From Mycolicibacterium porcinum (GTDB lineage: Bacteria; Actinomycetota; Actinomycetes; Mycobacteriales; Mycobacteriaceae), in assembly GCA_001942045.1 (NCBI GenBank), contig MSTD01000011.1, positions 1-64,000 on the forward strand: a DNA stretch of 64,000 bases, in the 5' to 3' direction. Shown piece after piece: positions 34,878-43,241 of the stretch. The stretch's first letter is position 1. Each line of letters starts with the position of its first letter. The notes under the pieces are model-generated. The model ran no database searches. It worked only from the letters and a program-made list of their open reading frames with translations, and was not told the origin of the DNA. The translations under genes and the position numbers were made by a program.

Positions 34878-35034
34878 CATACATTCGCTCGATGAGAACT
34901 CAAGTGAAAGCTAGATCAGCTAGTCATGCCCTGTTCGCTGCGGATCCACCATCCGCGCAGGCGGCATGCAGGTTACGCCCAGATCTTGCGGCGGCAGCCG
35001 ATCCGAGAGTACGGTTCTCATAATCGGAAGGATG

Positions 35035-35053
35035 ATTCTTGAGCCTTGAGAAA
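35035..35053. promoter_or_regulatory. TTCTC-family operator (box H)
   Basis: ATTCTT-N7-GAGAAA (one change per half, symmetric) ends 33 bp before the SDR ATG at 35086. A GTTCTC half-site at 35014-35019 lies 16 bp further upstream, so two dimers could load. Confidence 0.45.
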
Positions 35054-35085
35054 GCCCGGCTGCGCCCGGCGACCGGAGAACTGTC

Positions 35086-35787
35086 ATGAAGAACGCCGTT
35101 GTCACCGGAGGAGGTTCGGGCATCGGAGCGGCCATCGCCGCCCGGTTGCGCGCCGATGGCCTCAATGTCGCGATACTCGACCTGCAGCCCTCAGATGACA
35201 AATTCGCCCATGTCGCCGACGTGACCGACCGGGCCGCCGTCGATACCGCGCTCAACGCGGTTCGCGCCCAGCTCGGCCCGATCTCGGTACTGGTCAACGC
35301 CGCAGGCCTGGACTGCTTCAAGCGCTTCACCGACGTCTCGTTCGAGAAGTGGCAGCAGATCATCGACGTCAACCTCAACGGCGTATTCCACTGCATCCAG
35401 GCGGCATTGCCCGACATGCTCGAGGCCGGCTGGGGCCGCATCGTCAACATTTCGTCGTCGAGCACGCATTCGGGCCAGCCCTTCATGTCGCCCTATGTCG
35501 CGGCGAAGTCCGCGGTGAACGGCCTGACGAAGAGCCTGGCGTTGGAACTCGGCCCCAGCAGCATCACCGTGAACGCGGTCCCGCCGGGCTTCATCGACAC
35601 CCCCATGCTGCGCAAGGCCGAAGGCAAGGGCTTCCTCGGCGACACCGAAAGGCAGATCGAGCAGACCCCGGTGCGGCGGATGGGCAAGCCGGAGGACATC
35701 GCCGCCGCGTGCGCCTTCTTCGTCTCCGACGAGGCGAGCTACATCACCGGCCAGATCCTCGGCGTCAACGGCGGCCGGAACACCTGA
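35086..35787 (+). CDS. Short-chain dehydrogenase/reductase
   Basis: A 233-residue classical SDR: nucleotide loop T-G-G-G-S-G-I-G (residues 7-14), N-A-A-G (about 76), catalytic S (I-S-S-S-S) and Y-x-x-x-K in Y-V-A-A-K (about 141-145), and a C-terminal V-N-G-G. It begins the operon SDR, mycofactocin-type SDR, ferredoxin, P450 under box H. Likely oxidises an alcohol or reduces a ketone on the pathway intermediate; beta-ketoacyl reductase-like relatives exist, so acyl-CoA substrates are possible. Confidence 0.9.
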   Translation: MKNAVVTGGGSGIGAAIAARLRADGLNVAILDLQPSDDKFAHVADVTDRAAVDTALNAVRAQLGPISVLVNAAGLDCFKRFTDVSFEKWQQIIDVNLNGVFHCIQAALPDMLEAGWGRIVNISSSSTHSGQPFMSPYVAAKSAVNGLTKSLALELGPSSITVNAVPPGFIDTPMLRKAEGKGFLGDTERQIEQTPVRRMGKPEDIAAACAFFVSDEASYITGQILGVNGGRNT

Positions 35788-35831
35788 CCCGCAGGCGCAC
35801 CCGAACATCATTGAACGAAAGGACATATGCA

Positions 35832-36692
35832 GTGGGACGTGTAGAGGGCAAAGTCGCATTCATCACCGGCGCGGCACGGGGCCAGGGTCGCAGCCACGCG
35901 ATCCGGCTGGCCGAAGAGGGCGCCGACATCATCGCCGTCGACATCTGTAAGAACTACGACACCGTCGGCTATCCGATGGCCACGGCAGAGGATCTCGAAG
36001 AGACCAAGAACTACGTCGAGAAGACCGGCCGGCGCATCGTCACCGCCCATGCCGATGTCCGCAACGAGGCCGAATTGCGCGCCGCCCTGGAATCCGGGCT
36101 GGCCGAGTTCGGCAAGGTCGACATCGTTGTCGCGCAGGCCGGTATCGCGGCGATGAAGGGCCAGCCGGCGATGCAAGCCTGGACCGACGGCATCAACACC
36201 AACTTCGTCGGCACCATCAACGCCATCCAGGTCGCCCTGCCGCATCTCAAGGAGGGTGCTTCGATCATCGCGACCGCATCGGCCGCGGCACTGATGGACG
36301 CCCACAGCAAGCCCAACCCGGGCGCCGATCCGGGCGGCATGGGCTACATGATCTCCAAGCGGCTCATCTCCGAATACGTGCATGCGCTGGCCACCGAACT
36401 GGCGGTGCGCGGCATCCGCGCCAACGTCATCCACCCCACCAACTGCAATACCAACATGTTGCAGAGCGAGCCGATGTACCGCTCGTTCCGGCCGGACCTG
36501 GAGAACCCGACCCGCGCCGACGCCGAGCCGGTGTTCGGTGTGCAGCAGGCCATGAAGGTCAACTTCATCGAGCCCGAGGACATCAGCAACGCGGTGCTGT
36601 GGCTGGCCTCCGACGAGGCCCGTTACGTCACCGGGATGCAGCTGCGGGTCGACGCCGGCGGCTACCTCAAGTGGTACGACTACCACGTCTGA
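35832..36692 (+). CDS. Mycofactocin-coupled SDR family oxidoreductase
   Basis: A 286-residue SDR from a GTG at 35832 with AAAGGA about 9 nt upstream. It has T-G-A-A-R-G-Q-G (residues 11-18), then the A-V-D-I-C-K-N-Y-D-T-V-G-Y-P-M-A-T-A-E-D-L insertion after the second strand and a Y-M-I-S-K active site, features of the mycofactocin-associated SDR subfamily (TIGR03971), which holds a non-exchangeable NAD(H) reoxidised by the peptide-derived cofactor mycofactocin. Substrates in this family are primary or secondary alcohols, including terpene and steroid alcohols. A close paralogue is at 39737, and both carry the N-A-I/V-I-H-P-T-N-C-N-T motif. Confidence 0.92.
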   Translation: MGRVEGKVAFITGAARGQGRSHAIRLAEEGADIIAVDICKNYDTVGYPMATAEDLEETKNYVEKTGRRIVTAHADVRNEAELRAALESGLAEFGKVDIVVAQAGIAAMKGQPAMQAWTDGINTNFVGTINAIQVALPHLKEGASIIATASAAALMDAHSKPNPGADPGGMGYMISKRLISEYVHALATELAVRGIRANVIHPTNCNTNMLQSEPMYRSFRPDLENPTRADAEPVFGVQQAMKVNFIEPEDISNAVLWLASDEARYVTGMQLRVDAGGYLKWYDYHV

Positions 36693-36725
36693 TCCGCGTT
36701 CAGTGATTCGAAAGGAGTTGTCGTA

Positions 36726-36920
36726 GTGAAGGTTTCGGTCGATGCCAGCCGTTGCCAGGGCCACACCCTGTGCTCGATGATCGCGCCCGACTCGTTCGTC
36801 CTCGACGACGTCGATGGTCACGCGTCACCGGTTTCCGACGTGGTGCCCGCCGATCAGGAGGACGCGGTACGCGAGGCCGCGCACTCCTGCCCCGAGCAAG
36901 CCATCGTCATCGAAGATTGA
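36726..36920 (+). CDS. 3Fe-4S ferredoxin (mycobacterial type)
   Basis: A 64-residue ferredoxin: C10-Q-G-H-T-L-C16 and a distal C-P motif (S-C-P-E-Q-A, Cys about 55) give the three cysteines of a [3Fe-4S] cluster; the fourth position of a typical 4Fe ferredoxin is occupied by His13 (C-x2-H-x2-C). Mycobacterial P450 redox partners vary at this position. It ends 31 nt before the P450 start, so it is probably that enzyme's electron donor. AAAGGAG lies 6 nt upstream of the GTG/ATG region. Confidence 0.93.
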   Translation: MKVSVDASRCQGHTLCSMIAPDSFVLDDVDGHASPVSDVVPADQEDAVREAAHSCPEQAIVIED

Positions 36921-36951
36921 CACAGACCGAAAGGCCGAGGGAGACAACGCC

Positions 36952-38313
36952 GTGAGTATCGACGATGTCACGACCGAAGAAGACCGTAAGAAGAACAAGT
37001 ACCACTTCGACCGGCACACACCGGAATACCGGTTGCAGTTCGAGAAGATCACCGAAGAGATGCAGTCCCGCTGCCCCATGGCCTGGACCGACGTCTACGA
37101 CGGGCACTGGGTGGCCGCCGACAGCAAGCATGTCTTCGAGCTGGCCCGCTGCCCCGTCGTCTCGAATCATCACGACATCAGCGGGGAGACGCCGTACCAG
37201 GGCATCACCATCCCAAAGGCCAGCCGCGCCACCGTCGTGCGCGGCGGCATCCTCGAGATGGACGAACCCGAGCACAGCGCCTACCGCGGTGCACTGAACC
37301 CGTATCTGTCGCCGGCCGCGATCAAGCGGTGGGTGCCGTTCGTCGACGAGATCACCCGCGCCGCCCTCGATGAGCACATCGAGTCCGGCGAGATCGACTT
37401 CGTCGAGCATCTGGCCAACGTGGTGCCCGCGGTGTTCACCTTGGCCATGATGGGCATCGAGCTCAAGAAGTGGAACGTCTACAGCGAGCCCACCCATGCC
37501 TCGGTGTACACGCCCGAGCACTCCCCCGACCGCGAGAAGATCAACGAGCAACACCGCGAGATGGGGATCGACATCATCAACAACATGATGGAGATCCGGG
37601 AGAACCCGCGGCCGGGGCTCGTCAACGCGATGCTGCAGTTGCGCATCGACGGTGAGCCGGCACCGGACATGGAGATCCTCGGCAATCTCGGCTTGGTCAT
37701 CGGCGGCGGATTCGACACAACGACAGCACTCACCGCCCATGCCCTGGAATGGCTCGGCCAGCATCCCGATGAGCGCACGCGGCTCAGCGTCGAGCGGGCG
37801 ACGCTGCTCGACCCGGCCACCGAGGAATTTCTGCGCTTCTTCACCCCCGCACCCGGGGACGGACGCACGTTCTCCGAGGACGTCGAGGTCGAGGGTCAGC
37901 AGTTCAAACAGTACGAGCGGCTGTGGCTGTCCTGGGCGATGGCCAACCGGGACCCTTCGGTGTTCGAGAAGCCCAACGAGATCATCCTGGATCGGAAGGG
38001 CAACCGGCACTTCAGCTTCGGTATCGGCGTGCACCGGTGCGTGGGGTCGAACGTGGCTCGCACGGTCTTCAAGTCGATGCTCACTGCGGTGCTCGACCGG
38101 ATGCCGGACTACGTGTGCGATCCCGAGGGCACCGTGCACTACGACACGATCGGCGTCATCCAGGGCATGCGGAACCTTCCGGCACGGTTCACGCCGGGCA
38201 AGAAACAGGGCCCCGGGCTGGACGAGACCCTGGACAAGTTGCAGCGCATCTGCAATGAGCAGGAGCTGGCCCGGCCGATCACCGAGCGCAAGGAAGCCGC
38301 CGTCATCGACTGA
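36952..38313 (+). CDS. Cytochrome P450
   Basis: A 453-residue P450 from a GTG at 36952 (GAGGGAG 8 nt upstream); the frame is open earlier but overlaps the ferredoxin gene. Motifs: I-helix V-I-G-G-G-F-D-T-T-T (about 250), E-E-F-L-R (E-x-x-R, about 287), heme loop F-S-F-G-I-G-V-H-R-C-V-G-S (about 360-372). The I-helix G-G-G-F-D-T-T differs from the commoner A-G-x-E-T-T. A long C-terminal extension follows the heme region. It belongs to neither of the paralogous groups at 18296/40641 nor 42021. Its own ferredoxin is encoded next to it. Confidence 0.93.
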   Translation: MSIDDVTTEEDRKKNKYHFDRHTPEYRLQFEKITEEMQSRCPMAWTDVYDGHWVAADSKHVFELARCPVVSNHHDISGETPYQGITIPKASRATVVRGGILEMDEPEHSAYRGALNPYLSPAAIKRWVPFVDEITRAALDEHIESGEIDFVEHLANVVPAVFTLAMMGIELKKWNVYSEPTHASVYTPEHSPDREKINEQHREMGIDIINNMMEIRENPRPGLVNAMLQLRIDGEPAPDMEILGNLGLVIGGGFDTTTALTAHALEWLGQHPDERTRLSVERATLLDPATEEFLRFFTPAPGDGRTFSEDVEVEGQQFKQYERLWLSWAMANRDPSVFEKPNEIILDRKGNRHFSFGIGVHRCVGSNVARTVFKSMLTAVLDRMPDYVCDPEGTVHYDTIGVIQGMRNLPARFTPGKKQGPGLDETLDKLQRICNEQELARPITERKEAAVID

Positions 38314-38428
38314 GGCAGTTTTGCGAGGACGCCTTGTCCGTCTGCCGCCTGTTAACCTCGAATGAGGTCGGGTCCGGCAAACGTGCAAGGCGTCGCCTTT
38401 TGGGCGACCAATATGGGGGTTCCAACAG

Positions 38429-38767
38429 GTGATCAAGTCTTCTCTCAAATACGTCGCCGCCGCTATCGGCGGGCTGGCGCTGTCCGTTCCGCTGTCATCA
38501 GGGCTCGCGTCCGCTCAGCCCGATTTCAGCGGCGTGGTCAATACGACGTGTAGCTATGAGCAGGTGATGGCGGCGCTGAACGCACAGCGTCCCGACCTGG
38601 CTCAGCAGTTCAACGCTTCCCCGTTCGCCCAGGGCGCGTTGCGCAACTTCCTGGCCTCCGGCCCTGCCGAGCGTCAGCAGACGGTGGCCCAGCTGCAGGC
38701 CAGCCCGGCCGCTCAGGAGTACTTCGGGCCGATCAACTCGATCGCGGGCAGCTGCAACAACTACTGA
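38429..38767 (+). CDS. Hemophore-related secreted protein
   Basis: A 112-residue exported protein: signal peptide to about residue 28 (A-A-I-G-G-L-A-L-S-V-P-L-S-S-G-L-A-S-A), then a helical domain with V-N-T-T-C-S-Y-E-Q-V-M-A-A-L-N-A-Q and a C-terminal G-S-C-N-N-Y, the two cysteines and helix pattern of the mycobacterial hemophore (Rv0203-like) family. Members bind heme outside the cell. It starts 115 bp after the P450 and may be a separate transcript. A role in feeding heme to a P450-rich locus is attractive but speculative. Confidence 0.82.
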   Translation: MIKSSLKYVAAAIGGLALSVPLSSGLASAQPDFSGVVNTTCSYEQVMAALNAQRPDLAQQFNASPFAQGALRNFLASGPAERQQTVAQLQASPAAQEYFGPINSIAGSCNNY

Positions 38768-38779
38768 TCGCTTCGCATC

Positions 38780-38824
38780 GTCACGCTGGAGTGGCCTGGA
38801 CCTCGGCCTCCACTCCAGCGTGAC
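38780..38824. terminator. Hairpin between convergent genes
   Basis: GTCACGCTGGAGTGG (38780-38794) pairs perfectly with CCACTCCAGCGTGAC (38810-38824) over a 15-nt loop, between the hemophore-like gene stop (38767) and the AveC-like gene stop (38838). Confidence 0.78.
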
Positions 38825-38837
38825 CATCGCGGGCGGT

Positions 38838-39617
38838 CTATTTCGGCTGATTCGGCACGCCGGGGAACAACTGCTCGGTCGGTCCAACCGTCACCCAGCC
38901 ACCCAGTTTGGTGACCAGGTGCGGCGCGAAGACCGCGCCGTAGACCGCGTGCCCGACGAGGATCACCGTGACCACCGACAGCACCGCTGACTGCAGCCGG
39001 GTCCTGGAGACCTTGTCGGCCCACATCTCGATGACATTGCGGCCCTCGGAATCGGTGCGGCCCAGCAGGTAGGTGAACACCATCATCTGGATTCCCATCG
39101 CGATGGCGTCATAGATCGGGTACTGGTGTTTGGTCCCCTCCCACAGGCCGAGTCCCTCGATCACGTAGCCGTAGTAGAACAGGCCGAGCCGGGCGCCGAT
39201 GATCGCGTTGAAGAACAAGGCCCAGCAGAACCCGACGGCGAAGCCCACCAGCAACAGCGTCTGCGGTCGCCGCCAATTCCACTTCCCGCTCGCCCAACTT
39301 CCCAGCGCCGCACCGATGATGGCCGGCAACACGAAGTACCCCATGTAGCCGATGGGTACGGCCGAAGGGAGCCCACCCCAGGTCATGTCGAGTGGCCACC
39401 ACGACGGCATCCGCGGCAGGGCGGGCGGAAACTGCGCGTACATCGCCCAGTCGTACGGTGCCTCGATCCAGGAGAACGAGAGCGCCGAGATGCAGAGCAA
39501 CAGCAACGGATGCAGGCGCCCGCGCCGGTAGCTCAGGTAGATGCCGACGGCCAGGAATCCCAGGCCGGTGAGATACGCGAACGTGACACCGGCTTTGATC
39601 AGCAGATCGACGTTCAC
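38838..39617 (-). CDS. AveC-like (spirocyclase family) membrane protein
   Basis: A 259-residue polytopic membrane protein with about six hydrophobic segments. Recognisable family features are S-W-I-E-A-P-Y-D-W-A-M-Y (about 50-61), the P-S-W-W-P-L-D-M-T-W-G-G-L-P region and E-G-T-K-H-Q-Y-P-I-Y near residue 170. AveC of avermectin synthesis is a membrane protein with spirocyclase/dehydratase activity; mycobacterial relatives have no proven role. It starts on a GTG that overlaps the stop of a 33-residue peptide gene, at the end of a long operon that holds another AveC-like gene (45624). Confidence 0.72.
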   Translation of the reverse strand: MNVDLLIKAGVTFAYLTGLGFLAVGIYLSYRRGRLHPLLLLCISALSFSWIEAPYDWAMYAQFPPALPRMPSWWPLDMTWGGLPSAVPIGYMGYFVLPAIIGAALGSWASGKWNWRRPQTLLLVGFAVGFCWALFFNAIIGARLGLFYYGYVIEGLGLWEGTKHQYPIYDAIAMGIQMMVFTYLLGRTDSEGRNVIEMWADKVSRTRLQSAVLSVVTVILVGHAVYGAVFAPHLVTKLGGWVTVGPTEQLFPGVPNQPK

Positions 39618-39715
39618 TCCTCGGCCTCCCGGGCCGGCCGGCGTCGTGCTTCAGGATCGAAATGCAGCACCAGACCGACGATCAAGGCGATCAGGACGAA
39701 CAGGCTTCCGAGCAT
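39614..39715 (-). CDS. Small membrane peptide (33 aa) before AveC-like gene
   Basis: An ATG at 39715 opens a 33-codon frame: a hydrophobic segment (M-L-G-S-L-F-V-L-I-A-L-I-V-G-L-V-L-H-F) and a basic/acidic tail (D-P-E-A-R-R-R-P-A-R-E-A-E-E). It overlaps the following AveC-like start (GTGA) and fills the 119-bp gap after the SDR gene, which is why I believe it is translated. A GTG at 39730 would add five hydrophobic residues. No known family; a stabilising subunit of the AveC-like protein is a reasonable guess. Confidence 0.5.
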   Translation of the reverse strand: MLGSLFVLIALIVGLVLHFDPEARRRPAREAEE

Positions 39716-39736
39716 GATGATTACGCCCACTGTGCG

Positions 39737-40615
39737 TTACCGCCCAGGTCCGTTGGGCCACTTGAGCAATGAACCCGCATCCACGCGGATCTGCTGTCCG
39801 GTGATATAGCGGCTGTCGTCGCTGGCGAGGAACACGCCGAGGTTGGCCATGTCCTCGGGTTCGATGTACGGAATCGGCATGGCTTGGAAGATGGTGAACA
39901 GGGGCTCGGCATCCTCACGCGTAGCCTTCTTGCCCTGCTCGGTGAGATCGGGCCGGAACATGGAGTACATGCCGTCGTTCTGCAATAGATGCGTGTTGCA
40001 GTTGGTCGGGTGAATCGCGTTGACCCTGATCATCTTCGGGGCCAGATGCAGGCTCATCTCCTCGACGTACTCGATGACGACGCGCTTGCTCCACCCGTAC
40101 CCGGCCCCACCCGGGCCCATGTTGGGGTTGTCCGTGGTCCCCCGGATCATGCCGGCGGTCGAGCCGGTGACGATGATCGACGACCCGTCCGGCAGATGCG
40201 GGACGGTCACGGCCACCGTGTTCATCACGCCGACGAGGTCGACATCGGAGGCGTCGACGAACTGCATCGGGTCCGGCTTGCCCATCGCCATCGGCAGGAT
40301 GCCGGCATTGGCGACCACGATGTCGATCCTGCCGAGGTCGGCGATGCCGGCCTCGACCGCGTCGCGCAGTTCGTGGCGCTCGCGGACGTCGGCGACCCGC
40401 GCGACGACACGCCGGCCGAGTTCCTTGATCGCCCTTTCGGTTTCGGCGAGATCGTCGGGAGTGGCCAGCGGATAGGGGTTGGACGGAATGTCGCGGCAGA
40501 TGTCGACCGCGATGATGTCGGCGCCTTCGCGGGCCATCGCGATCGCGTGTGCCCGTCCTTGCCCGCGGGCGGCTCCGGTGATGAAAGCGACCTTGCCGTC
40601 AAGCTTTCCGGTCAT
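39737..40615 (-). CDS. Mycofactocin-coupled SDR family oxidoreductase
   Basis: A 292-residue paralogue of the SDR at 35832: T-G-A-A-R-G-Q-G (12-19), the D-I-C-R-D-I-P-S-N-P-Y-P-L-A-T-P-D-D-L insertion, Y-G-W-S-K active site and N-A-I-H-P-T-N-C-N-T-H. GGTAGGAG lies 8 nt upstream of the ATG. As in other mycofactocin-linked SDRs, its electrons should pass to mycofactocin rather than free NAD+. It follows the P450 at 40641 by 25 nt and precedes the small peptide and AveC-like genes. Confidence 0.92.
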   Translation of the reverse strand: MTGKLDGKVAFITGAARGQGRAHAIAMAREGADIIAVDICRDIPSNPYPLATPDDLAETERAIKELGRRVVARVADVRERHELRDAVEAGIADLGRIDIVVANAGILPMAMGKPDPMQFVDASDVDLVGVMNTVAVTVPHLPDGSSIIVTGSTAGMIRGTTDNPNMGPGGAGYGWSKRVVIEYVEEMSLHLAPKMIRVNAIHPTNCNTHLLQNDGMYSMFRPDLTEQGKKATREDAEPLFTIFQAMPIPYIEPEDMANLGVFLASDDSRYITGQQIRVDAGSLLKWPNGPGR

Positions 40616-40640
40616 GTGTGCTCCTACCTGTGCTGGCCGG

Positions 40641-41909
40641 TCAGGCGGCCGGTTTGAATTCGACGTGAAGCTCGCTCAGCCCGCGCATGATGAACGTCGG
40701 CTCATAGGTGTAACGACGGTCCTCGGCCGGTCCGTGGTGTTCGGTGGAGATCGTGATGTCGGACATCCGGTCCAGGATCCGGTTCAACGAGATCCGGCCT
40801 TCCGCGCGCGCCAATGGCGCGCCCGGACAGGAGTGCACCCCCCGGATGAAGGCGATCTGCTCGCGCACATTCGCACGGCCGGGCTGGAAGGTGTTGGGAT
40901 CGGGGAACTTACGTTCGTCGCGGTTGCATGCCCCGGGAAGCACCATGACCGTCGTTCCGGCGGGTACCTCGATGTCGCCGATGCTTGTGGTCCGGCTGGC
41001 CATCCTGAAGTGCGATTTGACCGGACTCTCCATTCGCAGTGTCTCCTCCAGGAACGACGGGATCTTGGACCGGTCGTCACGTAGCATCGTCTCGAATCCC
41101 GGGTTGTCCGCGATGAATCGGACCGCCGAGCTGACCAGTTTGGTCGTGGTCTCCGTGCCCGCCGCGAACAGGAACGTCGACAGGTTCATGACGTCCTCGA
41201 TGTCGGGGGTGGATCCGTCCTCGTACTTAGCCTGGGCCAACCCGGTCAGTACGTCGTCGCGCGGTACGCGCCTGCGGTCCTCGATGTAGGCATAGAACTT
41301 GTCGTTGAGCCACTGCAGGGGATTGTGCGTCGTCGGTGCTTCCTTGCCCAGCTCACCGACGGTCTCCAGCGCGAACGCCGCCTTGAACTCCTCGTGGTCC
41401 TCGCCCGGAACACCCAGTAGGTCGGCAATGACCAAGAGCGAGAAGGGCTTGGCGTAATCAGCCAGGAACTCGGCGGAGCCGCGGTCGACGAACGTGTCGA
41501 GTTGCTGATCGGCCAGCCGCCACATGAAGTCCTCGTTCTCCTTGAGGCGCTTCGGGGTGATCAGCTTGTTCATCAACCCGCGGGTGCGGGTATGCAGCGG
41601 AGGATCCTGCGACGTGATGTGCTCGCCCATCGGCACCGCGAGCCGGTGCTCCTCGATCAGGTCCGAGACGTCGTCGCTCTCCCCCGGTCCGAACGGCAGG
41701 CCGGAAAACGGCCCCGCCACCGAGACACACGACGAGAACGCCGGGTCCTTGTAGACGGCCAGCGCCTCGTCATAGCCGGTGACGGCCAGCACGTTGAACG
41801 GAGTCGCATGGGCGACAGGACACTTCGACCGCAGGTGATCGAAGTAGGGGTACGGGTCGGGTACCAGCGTCGGGTCGGTGAAGAAATCCACTGTCTCGAA
41901 GTCGGTCAC
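40641..41909 (-). CDS. Cytochrome P450 (paralogue of the one at 18296)
   Basis: A 422-residue P450 from a GTG at 41909 with AAGGAG 7 nt upstream; the upstream open frame is the repeat element at 41929-42012. Motifs: F-A-A-G-T-E-T-T-T (I-helix), E-E-T-L-R, and the heme loop I-R-G-V-H-S-C-P-G-A-P-L-A-R with Ile where most P450s have Phe-Gly. Start-to-end similarity to the P450 at 18296 is obvious, for example both share L-M-N-K-L-I-T-P-K-R-L-K-E-N-E-D-F-M-W-R-L-A-D-like segments. Both may belong to the CYP150-like group (tentative). Confidence 0.93.
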   Translation of the reverse strand: MTDFETVDFFTDPTLVPDPYPYFDHLRSKCPVAHATPFNVLAVTGYDEALAVYKDPAFSSCVSVAGPFSGLPFGPGESDDVSDLIEEHRLAVPMGEHITSQDPPLHTRTRGLMNKLITPKRLKENEDFMWRLADQQLDTFVDRGSAEFLADYAKPFSLLVIADLLGVPGEDHEEFKAAFALETVGELGKEAPTTHNPLQWLNDKFYAYIEDRRRVPRDDVLTGLAQAKYEDGSTPDIEDVMNLSTFLFAAGTETTTKLVSSAVRFIADNPGFETMLRDDRSKIPSFLEETLRMESPVKSHFRMASRTTSIGDIEVPAGTTVMVLPGACNRDERKFPDPNTFQPGRANVREQIAFIRGVHSCPGAPLARAEGRISLNRILDRMSDITISTEHHGPAEDRRYTYEPTFIMRGLSELHVEFKPAA

Positions 41910-41928
41910 ATCAGGCTCCTTTCTTCTC

Positions 41929-42012
41929 GCGAGCAGTCCCCCGCAAGCGGGAGGGGCCCCCAGCAAAATCGCGCAAACTCATGCCGTTCAGTGCGACTCT
42001 GTGTCTGCTCGC
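41929..42012. repeat. Palindromic intergenic element inside the P450 operon
   Basis: The 111-bp gap between two P450 genes has outer arms GCGAGCAG (41929-41936) and CTGCTCGC (42005-42012) and an inner CCCGC/GCGGG stem (about 41940-41952). The ends resemble those of the perfect palindrome at 54462 (CGAGCAGACGC...), so both may belong to one family of intergenic palindromes. It may act as an RNA-processing or attenuation element between the two P450 cistrons. Confidence 0.45.
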
Positions 42013-42020
42013 CAAAGGTG

Positions 42021-43229
42021 TCATCCGAACAGCACCGGCAGCGACGTCGGCGACCGGAAGACCTGCCCGCGGATGTGCGGATCGTCCCCGTCCGGGTCCA
42101 ACCGCAGGTTGGGCAACCGGTCCAGCAGCAGGTTGATGGCAGTGCGCATCTCGAGGCGCGCGAGGTGCATTCCCAGGCACACGTGCACCCCGTGGCCCCA
42201 GCCGAGATTGCCCTTGGCGGTGCGGAAGATGTCGAACTCGTCGGGGTTTTCCCACCGATCTTCCTGTCGATTCGCCGAACCGAGCATCGGCATCACCGAG
42301 CACCCCTCCGGGATGTGCACCCCACCCAGCTCGGTGGCACAGGTCGTGGTGCGGGTGATGGTCAGCAACGGCGGGTTCCAGCGCACCGCTTCCTCGATGG
42401 CCTGCGGCAGCAGCGATCGGTCGGCCCTGACCGCGTCCAGCTGCGTTGTGTCCGAGAGCAATCCGAACAGCAGGTTGCCCAGTGACCGGTATGTGGTCTC
42501 CACACCCGCGGGCAGCAGCAGTCGGAGGAACGAGAAGATCTCTTCGTCGGTGAGCTTCTCGCCGTCGATCTCCGCCTCGGCGAGCAGGCTGATCATGTCG
42601 TCCTTGGGCTCGGCACGACGGGCCTGCAGGATCGGTGCGAAGTACTCACACAGCGCAGCCGACGCCGCCAGCCCACGCTCCGGGTTCATGATCCAGCTCA
42701 GCAGCGAGATGGACCAGCGCTGGAACTGCGGATAGTCCTCCTCGGGCAGTCCCAGCAGCCCGGCGATGATGCGGCTCGGATAGTCGAATGTGAACTCCTT
42801 GACCAGGTCGACTTTGCCCTTGTCCGCGAAACTGTCGATCAGTTCGTTGGCGACGCGCCCGACGAGCTCGTCTTCCCAACGCGCCAACGCCTTTTGCGAG
42901 AACGCCTTCGATACCAGGGAACGCAGCCGGCCGTGCACCGGCTCGTCCATTCCCAGCATCACGCGGTCGCCGAGCACCGGGCCGAACGCCGCGATGACCC
43001 CCGACGACGAGAACGTCAGGTTGTCGCGCAGCATCTGCTGGGCGTCCTCGTAGCGGTACACGATGAAGACGGGTTTGCCTTCCTCCCCCGGCATCGCGGA
43101 CATGTCGATCCGTTGGATCGGTTCCTCGCGGCGAAGCCTGGCGAGTTCCGGGAACGGGTCCCGGACGTCACCGGAGACGGCGTCGTCGAACGAACCGAAG
43201 TCCTCGAGGTCGTCAAAAAGCTGTTCCAC
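42021..43229 (-). CDS. Cytochrome P450
   Basis: A 402-residue P450 with GAGGAGAAC before the GTG at 43229. I-helix L-L-L-P-A-G-V-E-T-T-Y (about 240), E-E-A-V-R (E-x-x-R, about 280) and heme loop L-G-W-G-H-G-V-H-V-C-L-G-M-H-L-A-R (about 335-350), with Trp instead of Phe at the start of the heme loop. The N-terminus and sequence differ from the other two P450 types in the window, so three P450 subfamilies are present. It follows the ALDH at 43242 by 12 nt. Confidence 0.93.
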   Translation of the reverse strand: MEQLFDDLEDFGSFDDAVSGDVRDPFPELARLRREEPIQRIDMSAMPGEEGKPVFIVYRYEDAQQMLRDNLTFSSSGVIAAFGPVLGDRVMLGMDEPVHGRLRSLVSKAFSQKALARWEDELVGRVANELIDSFADKGKVDLVKEFTFDYPSRIIAGLLGLPEEDYPQFQRWSISLLSWIMNPERGLAASAALCEYFAPILQARRAEPKDDMISLLAEAEIDGEKLTDEEIFSFLRLLLPAGVETTYRSLGNLLFGLLSDTTQLDAVRADRSLLPQAIEEAVRWNPPLLTITRTTTCATELGGVHIPEGCSVMPMLGSANRQEDRWENPDEFDIFRTAKGNLGWGHGVHVCLGMHLARLEMRTAINLLLDRLPNLRLDPDGDDPHIRGQVFRSPTSLPVLFG

Positions 43230-43241
43230 AGACGTTCTCCT

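Noticed and set aside
38401..38425. GACCAATATGGGGGTTCC-like sequence before the hemophore-like gene
   Set aside because: It needs an insertion to align with the 18-mer box and overlaps the ribosome-binding area.
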